From Hymenobacter nivis (GTDB taxonomy: Bacteria > Bacteroidota > Bacteroidia > Cytophagales > Hymenobacteraceae), in the NCBI RefSeq assembly GCF_003149515.1, contig NZ_CP029145.1:186001-250000 (forward strand): 64,000 nt of DNA. Reading direction: 5' to 3'. Every line of letters begins with the position of its first letter. Within the stretch, counting starts at the first letter, position 1. Shown here piece after piece: positions 17,352 to 25,706 of the stretch. The position numbers and the translations under genes are program-made. Below the pieces are notes generated by a model. The model had not been told where the DNA came from and ran no database searches. It saw nothing but the letters and a program-made list of their open reading frames with translations.

Positions 17352-18262
17352 CTATTGCAACAGCCGCCCGATGAGGCCCGTCCAGCCGGTTTGGTGGCTG
17401 ACGCCTAGGCCCTTGCCGTAGTCGCCGTCGAAGTACTCGGGGAAGAGTAGGTAGTCCTTAAAGTGCGGGTCGGTTTGCAGCAGCTCGGATTGGGCGAAGG
17501 CCGGGCGGCGGCCGTCGGGGCCCCGCAACAGCAGCCCGGCGAGTCGTTTGGCCAGGGCGGCGGCTACCTGATGCAGGTTCAGCTCGTGGCCCGAGCCGGT
17601 GGGGTACTCGATGGTGAACGAATAGCCGTCGTGGAAGTTCAATCGCTGCAATAACTTGATGATTAAGTAGTTGACTGGTAAACAGATGGGGCCCCGCCAG
17701 TTGGAGTTGCCGCCGAACATGTCGGAGTCCGATTCGCCCGCCACGTAGGCCACTTCGAATGAGGCCTCGGGGGTGTGGTACTGGTAGGGCTCGGCAGGTG
17801 GGGGCGCGAGCGCGAGCGGATGCCGTGGTCGGCCAGGAATCCCTGCTCGTCAGGCATCCGTGTGAGTATGTGGCGCAGGCGGGTGCGGCGCAGCAGGCTG
17901 AGGCGATGGCGGATGGGTTGCCCGGGCTCCTGCCACTGGCCGACTACGGCGGCCAGGTGGGGGCGGTGGGCGAGCAGCCACGCCATCCGGGCCGCGAACT
18001 GCGGCATGGCCGCCAGCAGCTCATCGTCAATGACTTCCACGGCAAACAGCGGAATCAGGCCTACCATCGAGCGGATGCGCAGGCGGATGCGCGAGTCGTC
18101 GGGGGCGTACCGCGCTGAGCGGGGTTCACGGCTGCGTCGTCGCTCGCCACCATGTAGCGGTTGATGCCGTCTTTGTAGTACGCGTCGGTGGCTGGGTTGT
18201 AGGTAAGGCCCCCAGCGTGACCGCTGGCCCAAAAGCGCCGAACTTGCCGGTCCGTTCCCACC
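17352..18262 (-). pseudogene. Decayed GH63/MGH1-like glucosidase with a large internal deletion
   Basis: Read on the minus strand, the 5' part (about 18110-18230) encodes YYKDGINRYMVAS and AVNPAQRGT, from the N-terminal domain of roughly 880-residue GH63-like glucosidases. Without the catalytic middle, another frame follows with IRLRIRSMVGLIPLFAVE from the C-terminal third, then a frameshift to the frame of 17352-17753 (SDMFGGNSNWRGPI, EYPTGSG, SHQTGWTGLIGRLL). So the gene lacks several hundred codons and carries at least two frame changes. The intact enzyme would hydrolyse alpha-glucosides. It runs divergently from the trehalase gene. Confidence 0.82.
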
Positions 18263-18278
18263 CCAACGATCCTTGCCC

Positions 18279-19916
18279 ATGCGCAACTACTTGTACGCCT
18301 TCGGGCTCGCCCTGCTGGCGGGCGCAGCCCACGCCCAGGCCCCCGCGGCCGCTCCGGCCACTGCCCCTGCCGCCCGGGTGGCCCCGGCTCCCGCGCTGCC
18401 GCCGTCGCCTCGGCAGCTGTATCCCGGCCTGTTCGAGGCCGTGCAGCTCGGGCACGTGTACGCCGACGGCAAAACCTTTGTGGATGCGCTGCCCAAAGCG
18501 CCGGTGGCCGCCATCGTGGCCGCCTACGCGCAGCAGCGCCAGCAGCCTGGCTTCGACCTGAAGGCCTTCGCCAACACCTACTTTCAGCCCCCCGCGGCCG
18601 CCACCGACGCCTACCGCAGCGACGTGGCCGCCGGCCTGCGCGCCCACCTCGACACGCTGTGGACGGTGCTGCAACGTCGGCCCGACGCCGCGGTCGGGGC
18701 CCCCGGCTCGTCGCTGCTGCCGCTTCCGCACCCATACCTGGTGCCCGGTGGGCGCTTCCGCGAGGTGTACTACTGGGATTCGTATTTCACGATGCTGGGC
18801 CTCGTCGATGCCCACCGCGTGGGCCTGGTGCGCGACATGGTGGATAATTTTGCCTATCTCATCGGGCGCTACGGCTTCATTCCTAACGGTAACCGCACCT
18901 ACTACCTCACCCGCTCGCAGCCGCCGTTCTTCGCCCAAATGGTGGAGTTACTGGCCACCGCCCAGGGCGACACCGTGCGCCGCCGCTACCAGGGGGCCCT
19001 GCTGGGCGAGTACGCCTACTGGATGGCCGGCGCCGGCGCCGTGCGCCCCGGCACCGCCGCCGGCCCCGTGGTATGCCTGCCCGGCGGGGCCCTGCTGAAC
19101 CGCTACTGGGACGCCAGCACCGAACCCCGCGAGGAGTCGTACGCCGAGGACGTGGCCGCCGCTAAGCTGAGCCCGCAGGTGCCGGCCGTATTCTACCGCA
19201 ACATCCGGGCGGCGGCCGCCTCGGGCTGGGATTTCAGCAGCCGCTGGTTTGGGCCCGATGGCACGCTGGGGTCCATCCAAACTACTGATTTGGTGGCCGT
19301 TGATTTGAACTGTCTACTCTACGGGCTGGAGCAAACCATTGCCCGCGGCTACCGCCAGCAGGGCAATGCCGCGCAGGCCGCCGCCTTCGAGCAGAAGGCC
19401 ACCCGCCGCCGCCAGGCCCTGCTGCATTACTGCTGGGACCCCGCCACCGGCTGGTTCACCGACTACAACTGGCGCGCCGGGCGGCGCTCGGCCCACACCA
19501 CGCTGGCGGGGGTGTATCCGCTGGCCCTGGGGCTGGCCACGCCTGCCCAGGCCAAACTGGTGGCGGCCGGCCTGGAGCGCGACTTCCTCAAGCCCGGTGG
19601 CCTCGTGACCACGCCCCTGCGCACCGGCCAGCAGTGGGACGCGCCCAACGCCTGGGCCCCCTTGCAGTGGCTGGCCATCAGTGGGTTGCGTAAGTATAAC
19701 CAACCCGCGCTGGCCCGCACCGTGGCCCTGCGCTGGGCCGGCCTGAACGCGCGCGTATTCACTCAAACCGGTAAGCTGCTGGAGAAATACAACGTGCTGG
19801 ACATGAACACCGCGGCTGGCGGCGGCGAATACCCGTTGCAAGATGGCTTCGGCTGGACCAACGGCACGCTGCTCTGGCTCCTGAACCGCTACCCCGAAGC
19901 AGGTAAGTCGCTGTAG
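18279..19916 (+). CDS. treA: Exported alpha,alpha-trehalase (GH37)
   Basis: A 545-residue periplasmic trehalase that splits trehalose into two glucoses. After a signal peptide (ending GAAHAQ) and an Ala/Pro spacer come the family signatures: PGGRFREVYYWDSYF near residue 155 and QWDAPNAWAPLQW near 450, with the glycine-rich GGGEYPLQDGFGWTNG close to the end. Length and order match bacterial TreA. The ATG at 18279 was used; the two codons before it start with TTG. It lies divergent to a decayed glucosidase gene. Confidence 0.93.
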   Translation: MRNYLYAFGLALLAGAAHAQAPAAAPATAPAARVAPAPALPPSPRQLYPGLFEAVQLGHVYADGKTFVDALPKAPVAAIVAAYAQQRQQPGFDLKAFANTYFQPPAAATDAYRSDVAAGLRAHLDTLWTVLQRRPDAAVGAPGSSLLPLPHPYLVPGGRFREVYYWDSYFTMLGLVDAHRVGLVRDMVDNFAYLIGRYGFIPNGNRTYYLTRSQPPFFAQMVELLATAQGDTVRRRYQGALLGEYAYWMAGAGAVRPGTAAGPVVCLPGGALLNRYWDASTEPREESYAEDVAAAKLSPQVPAVFYRNIRAAAASGWDFSSRWFGPDGTLGSIQTTDLVAVDLNCLLYGLEQTIARGYRQQGNAAQAAAFEQKATRRRQALLHYCWDPATGWFTDYNWRAGRRSAHTTLAGVYPLALGLATPAQAKLVAAGLERDFLKPGGLVTTPLRTGQQWDAPNAWAPLQWLAISGLRKYNQPALARTVALRWAGLNARVFTQTGKLLEKYNVLDMNTAAGGGEYPLQDGFGWTNGTLLWLLNRYPEAGKSL

Positions 19917-19980
19917 GGCAAAATTATTTGTCAGTTGTTAGCCAAGTGTTTACGAACGAACCACCGTAAGCTTCATGTTG

Positions 19981-20016
19981 GGCCCCGCCCACGATGCCCG
20001 CCTTAAACATTGCCAT
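19981..20016 (-). pseudogene. 12-codon stub of argC downstream of the extra argG
   Basis: Minus-strand bases 20016-19981 encode MAMFKAGIVGGA, matching the first 12 residues of the full argC at 26690 except for one Thr-to-Ala change. The match stops there and unrelated sequence follows. The stub overlaps the 3' end of argG copy 1 exactly as argC overlaps argG copy 2, so it marks the end of a duplicated segment. Confidence 0.85.
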
Positions 20017-21196
20017 CCTGCAAGCTGGCGTGGATTTTCAGCTGGTTGCCGAAGATTTTGATGAAGCCCTGGGCGTCGCGGGCATCCCAGGCGTCGTTGG
20101 TTTCGCCGTAGGTGGCGGCCTTCGACTGCATCAGGTCGTAGGGCGATACTACGCCCAGCAGGTCAAAGCGGTAGGGCTGCAAGCGCACCGACACCTTGCC
20201 CGATACGCGGGCCTGCGACGAGGCCAGGAAGGCCTCCATGTCGCGCATTACCGGGTCGAGGTACTGGGCCTCGTGCAGCAGCGTGCCGTACCAGTTGGCC
20301 AGGTTGTCTTTGTGCAGCAGCTGCCAGCGCGAGCAGGTGTGTTTTTCCAGCAAGTGGTGCGCCTTGATGAGCAGGAGCGCCGCCGGGGCCTCAAACCCCA
20401 CGCGGCCCTTGATGCCCAGAATGGTGTCGCCCACGTGCGTGTCGCGGCCGATGGCGTAGCTGGCCCCCAGCGCGTTGAGGCGCTGAATAAGGGCTACGGG
20501 GTCCATCGTTTCGCCGTTTAGGGCCCTGGGCTCGCCCTGCTCGAAGGTAATTTCGATTTGCTGGGCTTCGGTGGCGGTGGGCTGCGAGGGGTAGGCGCTG
20601 TCGGGCAGGGGCAGGTGCGAGGTCAGGGTTTCGACGCCGCCCACGCTGGTGCCCCAAATGCCCACGTTGATGGAATACCTGGCCTTTTCCCAGCTCATTT
20701 CGAAGCCGTTCTCTTGCAAATATTTAATTTCTGCCTGGCGCGAGAGTTTCTTGTCGCGGATGGGGGCAATGATTTCCGTATCGGGGGCAATGACGGCGAA
20801 GGCCACATCGAAGCGCACCTGGTCGTTGCCGGCGCCGGTGCTGCCGTGCACGATGTAGTCGGCCTTGTGCTGGCGGGCGTATTCGGCAATGGCCAGCGAC
20901 TGAAACATGCGCTCGGCACTGACGCTCAGCGGGTACGTATCGTTCTTCAGCACGTTGCCAAACAGCAGGTAGCGCAGGCAGTCGCGATAGAACCGCTGCG
21001 TTACGTCAATCACTTCGTGCTGCACGGAGCCCAGCTCGTAGGCGCGCTGCTCGATGGCCGCCAGTTCAGCGGGTGAGAAACCGCCGGAGTTGACGATGAC
21101 GGTGTGAACTTCCAAGCCGAGTTCGCGGGAGAGGTACACGGCGCAGTACGACGTGTCGAGGCCGCCGCTGTAGGCTAATATGGCTTTTTTCTTCAT
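20003..21196 (-). CDS. argG: Argininosuccinate synthase, extra copy
   Basis: A 397-residue enzyme joining citrulline and aspartate with ATP to form argininosuccinate. The N-terminal ATP-pyrophosphatase loop is AYSGGLDTSYC, and conserved substrate motifs such as HGSTGAGNDQVRFD are present. It is 99% identical by eye to the copy at 26677-27870; the proteins differ at two places (Arg/His in QRFYxDCLRYL and Gln/Arg in ITFExGEPRAL). The similarity starts at the ATG and runs into an argC stub, with no indel over 1,216 bases. This copy lies after a terminator and has its own upstream region with a 20-base perfect palindrome, so its control may differ from the operon copy. Confidence 0.96.
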   Translation of the reverse strand: MKKKAILAYSGGLDTSYCAVYLSRELGLEVHTVIVNSGGFSPAELAAIEQRAYELGSVQHEVIDVTQRFYRDCLRYLLFGNVLKNDTYPLSVSAERMFQSLAIAEYARQHKADYIVHGSTGAGNDQVRFDVAFAVIAPDTEIIAPIRDKKLSRQAEIKYLQENGFEMSWEKARYSINVGIWGTSVGGVETLTSHLPLPDSAYPSQPTATEAQQIEITFEQGEPRALNGETMDPVALIQRLNALGASYAIGRDTHVGDTILGIKGRVGFEAPAALLLIKAHHLLEKHTCSRWQLLHKDNLANWYGTLLHEAQYLDPVMRDMEAFLASSQARVSGKVSVRLQPYRFDLLGVVSPYDLMQSKAATYGETNDAWDARDAQGFIKIFGNQLKIHASLQDGNV

Positions 21197-21293
21197 TAGG
21201 AGGCTAGATGTATAGTCCCAGGATGAGGCAATATTACCCCGCGTTCTGGGGCCCCGGCCCGCGAAACGGCCCCGGGGCCCTAATTATTCGCGC

Positions 21294-21313
21294 AAACCTT
21301 ACCGGTAAGGTTT
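21294..21313. promoter_or_regulatory. Perfect 20-bp palindrome upstream of argG copy 1 (candidate operator)
   Basis: AAACCTTACCGGTAAGGTTT is self-complementary over its whole length and lies about 100 bases upstream of the argG start. Read towards argG, its right half runs into TAAGGTTTG, one base longer than the TAnnTTTG promoter element. A similar imperfect string occurs at 28834-28855 in the divergent arginine promoter region, which suggests a common regulator. Confidence 0.5.
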
Positions 21314-21363
21314 CCAAAATTGTCAGACTTTAATTAAATTATTTCCGCGGTGCCTCCAAAATG

Positions 21364-21391
21364 AAAAAGACCCACCGAATAACGGCAGGTC
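21364..21391 (-). terminator. Rho-independent terminator after argF'
   Basis: On the minus strand GACCTGCCG pairs with CGGTGGGTC (two wobble pairs) around the loop TTATT, followed by TTTTTC. It lies 35 bases after the argF' stop and separates argF' from argG copy 1. Confidence 0.75.
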
Positions 21392-21425
21392 TTCAAACCG
21401 CTGGCCACCGCTGACCCGGCGCTGG

Positions 21426-22370
21426 TTACTTCAGTAGCTCGTGCAGCACGGTTTGCATGGAAAACGTCCGGTTGCCAGCTTCTTGGATGATGAGCGAGCC
21501 GGGCGCGTCGAGCACGGCGTCGGCCACTTCCACGTTGCGGCGCACGGGCAGGCAGTGCAGGAATTTGGCGCTGTCGGTGAGGGCCATGTGGTTGGGGGTG
21601 AGCATCCAGGCGGGGTCGTTGCCCAGCACCTGGCCGTAGTCGAGGTAGCTGCTCCAGTTCTTGGCCTGCACATAGTCAGCGCCTTCCAAGGCCTTTTTTT
21701 GGTCGTACTCAATGCGGGCGCCTTTCGTAAATTTGGGGTCCAGCTCGTAGCCTTCGGGGTGGGTGATGATGAAATCGACCCATTCGATTTCCGAGAACCA
21801 GTCGCAGAACGAGTTGGGCACGCATTGGGGTAGGGCGCGCACGTGCGGGGCCCAGGTGAGCACCACTTTCACGCGCTCCTTCTGCTTGGTTTCGGCTACG
21901 GTGATGAGGTCGGCGAAGGATTGCAGGGGGTGCAGCGTGGCGCTTTCCAGGTTGATAACGGGCACGGTGGCGTACTGCAGAATCTTGTTGAAGACGACTT
22001 CGCCGTAGTCCTCGGTCTTGTCTTTGAGGGTGGGAAACGTGCGCACGCCCAGCACGTCGCAGTACTGGCTCATCACCGCGATGGCGTCCTTGATGTGCTC
22101 CTGGGTGCCGCCGTTCATCACCGCGCCGTCGGTCATTTCCAGGGTCCAGGAGTCGGCTCCGGCGTTCAGCACCCAGGCTTGGGCCCCCAGGTTATAAGCC
22201 GCCTTCAGGCTGCTGAGCCGGGTGCGTAGGCTGGGGTTGAAGAAGATGAGGCCGACGGTTTTGTTGCGCCCGATGTGCTGGTAGCCGTAGGGATTAGCCT
22301 TGATTTCCAGGGCTTGCCGCAACAGGGCTTTGTAGTCGCCCGCATCCTCGAAGGAGGTGAAGTTTTTCAT
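21426..22370 (-). CDS. argF': N-acylornithine carbamoyltransferase (argF')
   Basis: A 314-residue carbamoyltransferase of the Bacteroidota type that uses N-succinyl- or N-acetylornithine rather than ornithine. The carbamoyl-phosphate loop is FFNPSLRTRLSS (in place of STRT), and HCLPVRRNVEVAD carries the catalytic Cys region. In the loop that decides the acyl group, Bacteroides fragilis (succinyl) has Pro90 and Xanthomonas (acetyl) has Glu at the equivalent site; this protein has Gln90 (GGTQEHIKD), so the substrate cannot be assigned by rule. It is the last gene of the minus-strand arginine run before a terminator. Confidence 0.93.
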   Translation of the reverse strand: MKNFTSFEDAGDYKALLRQALEIKANPYGYQHIGRNKTVGLIFFNPSLRTRLSSLKAAYNLGAQAWVLNAGADSWTLEMTDGAVMNGGTQEHIKDAIAVMSQYCDVLGVRTFPTLKDKTEDYGEVVFNKILQYATVPVINLESATLHPLQSFADLITVAETKQKERVKVVLTWAPHVRALPQCVPNSFCDWFSEIEWVDFIITHPEGYELDPKFTKGARIEYDQKKALEGADYVQAKNWSSYLDYGQVLGNDPAWMLTPNHMALTDSAKFLHCLPVRRNVEVADAVLDAPGSLIIQEAGNRTFSMQTVLHELLK

Positions 22371-22396
22371 TCAGAGTAGTGCCAAGTATTAGATTA

Positions 22397-22700
22397 AGAA
22401 GCTGTTTAAGTTAGTATTTTTGAATTAACTAACTGATTTTTAAATAAAAGATATTTTTTGCCTGCCCTTCAACCCAGCCGCTGGCCCTTGCTTGGCATAA
22501 AGTTGGCCCGTTAGCCGCAACGTTTACTGCGGAAGCACCTTATTGGTACACCAGCAGCCTTCTTTGAGTGCGACTAACTTACTGATGTTACGCACTGATT
22601 GCGCCTACGCTTCAGAAAGGGACTCCAGCTGCTTCAGCAAATGCCCTTCCTACGCAATCCGTCAAAGTGGTGCGTAACATCACTAACTTAAACAGCTTCT
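22397..22700. mobile_element. Non-coding 304-bp element with 19-bp inverted termini (MITE-like)
   Basis: The ends are perfect inverted repeats of AGAAGCTGTTTAAGTTAGT (22397-22415 and 22682-22700). A second inverted pair lies inside (GATGTTACGCACTGATTGCG against CGCAATCC...GTGCGTAACATC). No open frame of interest is inside. The flanks do not show an obvious long target duplication. It fills the gap between argF' and carA and interrupts what is otherwise a compact operon. Confidence 0.7.
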
Positions 22701-22793
22701 AGTACTTGTAACTTGGATTGTTAGCTTCATTATGGGAATCACTGGGTAAAACCCTTGTTCTAGCGTGAGGATTTTCTGGATTCTTCCTCACCG

Positions 22794-23866
22794 CTAGCGC
22801 CCCGCCTTATACTTCTCCACCGCCGCCAAAAAGTCATCAAACAGAAACTTCGTATCCTCCGGTCCGCCAGCGGCTTCGGGGTGAAACTGGGTGGAGAAGA
22901 ACGGCTTGGACGTGTACTTGATGCCTTCGCAGGTGCCGTCGTTCAGGTTCTCGAACAGCATCTGCCACTCGGCGGGTAGCGTTGCGTTATCCACCGCGAA
23001 GCCGTGGTTCTGGCTGGTGATTAGCAGCGCTGGGTGCCGGTGAGCTTCACGGGCTGGTTGTGGCTGCGGTGGCCGTATTTGAGCTTGAACGTATCGCCGC
23101 CCGCCGCCAGGCCCATTAGCTAGCTGCCCAGGCAGATGCCGAAAATGGGCTTGTCCTGGGCCAGGGCCTTTTGGAGGTGCCGGATGGTGGCTTCGCACAT
23201 TTTGGGGTCGCCGGGGCCGTTGCTCAGGAACAGGCCGTCGTAGGCCAGGGTCGTGAAATCGTAGTCCCAGGGCACACGAATCAGCTCCACGTCGCGCTCC
23301 AGGAAGCAGCGGATGATGTTGGTTTTGGTGCCGCAGTCCACGAGCACGATTTTGTGCTGGCCGCTGCCGTAGTGCCGGATGCCGGCCGGGCTCACCTGCG
23401 CCACCAAGTTGTCGAGGTTGGGGTCGTGGAAGGGCACGTCGTCCTCGGCCACGATTTTGCCCAGCATCGCGCCTTTCTCGCGCAGCTTCTTGGTGAGCAT
23501 CCGGGTATCGACGCCGCAGATGCCGGGGATGTTGTACTCCTTCAGCCAGTCACCGAGGCTTTTGGCGGCGTTCCAGTGGCTGTGCTCCTCGGAATAGTAG
23601 TTGACAATCAGCCCGGTAATATGGATTTTGTCGGACTCGAAAATGGTCGAAATCGACTCGTAAAGCGCTTCCCCGCGCATGCCGTAGTTGCCCACCATGG
23701 GGGTGGTGAGCACCAGAATCTGGCCGGCGAAGGATGGGTCGGTGAGGTCTTCGGGGTAGCCGGTCATGGCCGTGCTGAACACGACCTCGCCGGCGGCGGA
23801 GGCCCCGAAGGATTCGCCGGAGATGGAGATGCCGTCTTTGACGATGAGTTTTACTGTTTGGGTCAT
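22794..23866 (-). pseudogene. carA: Carbamoyl-phosphate synthase small subunit, disrupted
   Basis: CarA releases ammonia from glutamine for carbamoyl-phosphate synthesis. The frame from ATG 23866 (MTQTVKLIVKDG) is normal up to PIFGICLGS, where the expected Asn-Gln codons have become AGC TAG: a nonsense codon right after the catalytic Cys of the GICLG motif. The frame continues as [24 protein letters not shown] to CAGCGCTGC, where one base is missing before TAATCACC; the rest ([23 protein letters not shown]) is in the next frame. Thus there are two independent lesions. Either the gene is dead, or the sequence has errors at both places. A second carA elsewhere would be needed for arginine and pyrimidine synthesis. 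Confidence 0.88.
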
Positions 23867-23878
23867 TGTGCTGGCGGT

Positions 23879-24030
23879 GCGCCTCACCCCCCGGCCCCCT
23901 CTTCGAAAAGGAGAGGGGGAGCCATGACGACGCGGTTACGAAAAGCTAGGGCTAAAAACTAAGACTAAAGACCAGAAGCTGGGCCCCCTCTCCTTTTTGC
24001 TTTTTGGAGAGGGGGCTAGGGGGTGAGGCG
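23879..24030. repeat. Palindromic intergenic element (family C-like)
   Basis: Arms CGCCTCACCCCCCGGCCCCC and GGGGGCTAGGGGGTGAGGCG are inverted at the two ends of the carA-argD gap. Inner strings GGAGAGGGGG and CCCCCTCTCC add a second stem. Confidence 0.65.
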
Positions 24031-24037
24031 TACCGCG

Positions 24038-25174
24038 CTAGGCCGTAACCGCCGGTACTAACGCGTACAGCGCCTCCAAAAATCGGTCAACTTCGGCCTT
24101 CGTGATATTGAGCGGTGGCAGCAGCCGCAGCACCGTGGGGTCCGAAGCGTTGCCCACGAAAATATGGAACTTTGATAGCAGCTTGTCGCGAATTTCCTTG
24201 ATGGGGAAGTCGTACTTGATGCCCACCATCAGGCCGCGGCCACGGATTTCCAGGGCCCCGGCGTGGGCCAGTAGCTCCGTGCGGAGATGGTCGCCCATTT
24301 CGGTGGTGTGAGCCAGCAGGTCTTCGTCTTCAATGACTTCGAGTACGGCCAGGGCGGCGGCACAGGCCAGGTGGTTGCCGCCAAAGGTGGTGCCCAGTAG
24401 GCCATAGGACGCTTTCAGGGTGGGCGAAATCAGGATGCCGCCGATGGGGAAACCGTTGCCCATACCCTTGGCCACGGAAATAATATCGGGGCGGATGCCG
24501 GCGTGCTGGTGCGCGAAAAACTTGCCGCTGCGGCCGTAGCCACTCTGCACTTCGTCGGCAATTAAGATGACGTTGTGGGTCCCGCACAGCAGCGACAGGC
24601 CTAGCAAGAAATTATCGGAGGGCATGATAATGCCGCCCACGCCTTGAATAGGCTCCACGATAACGGCGCAGGCGTCGCCGCCGCGCAGCACTTCGGCCAC
24701 GGCTTTCAGGTCATAATCGACAAAGGAAATAATGTGGCCCGCGTTGAAGGGCGCTACTATTTTGGGGTTGTCCGTAGCCGCCACAGTACCAGAGGTGCGG
24801 CCATGAAATGCGCCTTTAAAGGCTATTACCCGCTTTTTGCCGGTGTGGAACGAAGCCAGCTTCAGTGCATTCTCGTTGGCCTCGGCCCCGGAGTTGCATA
24901 GAAACAGCGAGTAATCCGGATAGTCCGATACGCGGCCCAGCTTCCCGGCCAGCTCGCGTTGAATCGGAATCTGTACCGAGTTGGAGTAGAAACCGATGTT
25001 TTGCAGCTGCTCCGTCAGGCGCTGCACGTAGTGCGGGTGGCTGTGGCCGATGGAAATCACAGCGTGGCCGCCGTAGAAATCCAGGTACTCCTGGCCCTTG
25101 TCGTCCCAGAGTTTCGCGCCGAGTGCGCGCACGGGCGTGATGTTGACGAGGGGGTAAACGTTGAAGAGCTCCAT
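24038..25174 (-). CDS. argD: Acetyl/succinylornithine aminotransferase
   Basis: A 378-residue PLP-dependent class III aminotransferase that makes N-acylornithine from the N-acylglutamate semialdehyde with glutamate as donor. The motifs are in order: FYGGHAVISIGHSHP near the N-terminus, CNSGAEANENALKLA for phosphate binding, IVEPIQGVGG, ADEVQSGYGRSGKFFAHQH, and VAKGMGNGFPIGG with the PLP lysine. Length fits ArgD. It lies in the minus-strand arginine run between argC and the broken carA. Confidence 0.93.
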   Translation of the reverse strand: MELFNVYPLVNITPVRALGAKLWDDKGQEYLDFYGGHAVISIGHSHPHYVQRLTEQLQNIGFYSNSVQIPIQRELAGKLGRVSDYPDYSLFLCNSGAEANENALKLASFHTGKKRVIAFKGAFHGRTSGTVAATDNPKIVAPFNAGHIISFVDYDLKAVAEVLRGGDACAVIVEPIQGVGGIIMPSDNFLLGLSLLCGTHNVILIADEVQSGYGRSGKFFAHQHAGIRPDIISVAKGMGNGFPIGGILISPTLKASYGLLGTTFGGNHLACAAALAVLEVIEDEDLLAHTTEMGDHLRTELLAHAGALEIRGRGLMVGIKYDFPIKEIRDKLLSKFHIFVGNASDPTVLRLLPPLNITKAEVDRFLEALYALVPAVTA

Positions 25175-25218
25175 GTGAAATAGAGGTTAGATGTTAGAGC
25201 TTAGAACCCAGAAAAAGA

Positions 25219-25284
25219 ACGTCATGCTGAGCTTATCGAAGCATCTTGTCAAAGTATATCTTGGGTGTCAAGTGCAGCATGAGA
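25219..25284. repeat. Palindromic repeat family A, partial copy 7
   Basis: Contains AACGTCATGCTGAGCTTATC and GAAGCATCTTGTC but only a degenerate opposite arm (GTGCAGCATGAG). A matching partial arm in the opposite sense lies at 25655-25697 (GAGAGATGCTTCGACTTCG, TCAGCATGAC), so the small membrane gene between them may have been inserted into, or trapped by, one element. Confidence 0.5.
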
Positions 25285-25292
25285 AGGCTCAC

Positions 25293-25612
25293 TTAACTGG
25301 TTGCTACATATGCGAAGCCAGCACCCAAAAGACCAAGGACAAACAAGATTATCCCTAGCCACATTTTCGCATAGCCAATATCCTTTTTCTGTATGTCGTC
25401 CTGTTTACTAGCCAGTTTAAATCCGTTTCGTGTGAAGTAAAGTCCAATGATGCTGTAGAGGGTAGAATTGTAAGGAAAGCGAGAGGTGTAAAGAGGTCCC
25501 ACATAAACCCGAACAGCAGAAACCCAAGCGGTGTCAAGTAATTATAAGTAGCTGTTTTGTAATATTTTATAATATCCGCTCTGGTATTTCCTGCTTGTGC
25601 TGTTGGTCCCAT
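25293..25612 (-). pseudogene. Small two-helix membrane protein with an apparent frameshift
   Basis: Two overlapping frames make sense only when joined. The first (from 25612) gives MGPTAQAGNTRADIIKYYK and then a hydrophobic stretch YLTPLGFLLFGFM. The second (25502 to 25293) gives LYSIIGLYFTRNGFKLASKQ followed by a C-terminal helix MWLGIILFVLGLLGAGFAYV. A one-base shift near 25490-25500 would unite them into a protein of about 106 residues. No family was recognised. The gene is flanked by oppositely oriented partial repeats of family A. Confidence 0.45.
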
Positions 25613-25654
25613 GTTGACAAAAAGTAAGTTATCGATAAATGATAATCCACTATG

Positions 25655-25697
25655 TAACGAAGCGGGAGAGATGCTTCGACTTCGTTCAGCATGACAT
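25655..25697. repeat. Palindromic repeat family A, half copy 8
   Basis: The right-hand arm only: GCGGGAGAGATGCTTCGACT and GTTCAGCATGACATTC, immediately downstream of argC's stop. Confidence 0.55.
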
Positions 25698-25706
25698 TCT
25701 ATTAGT

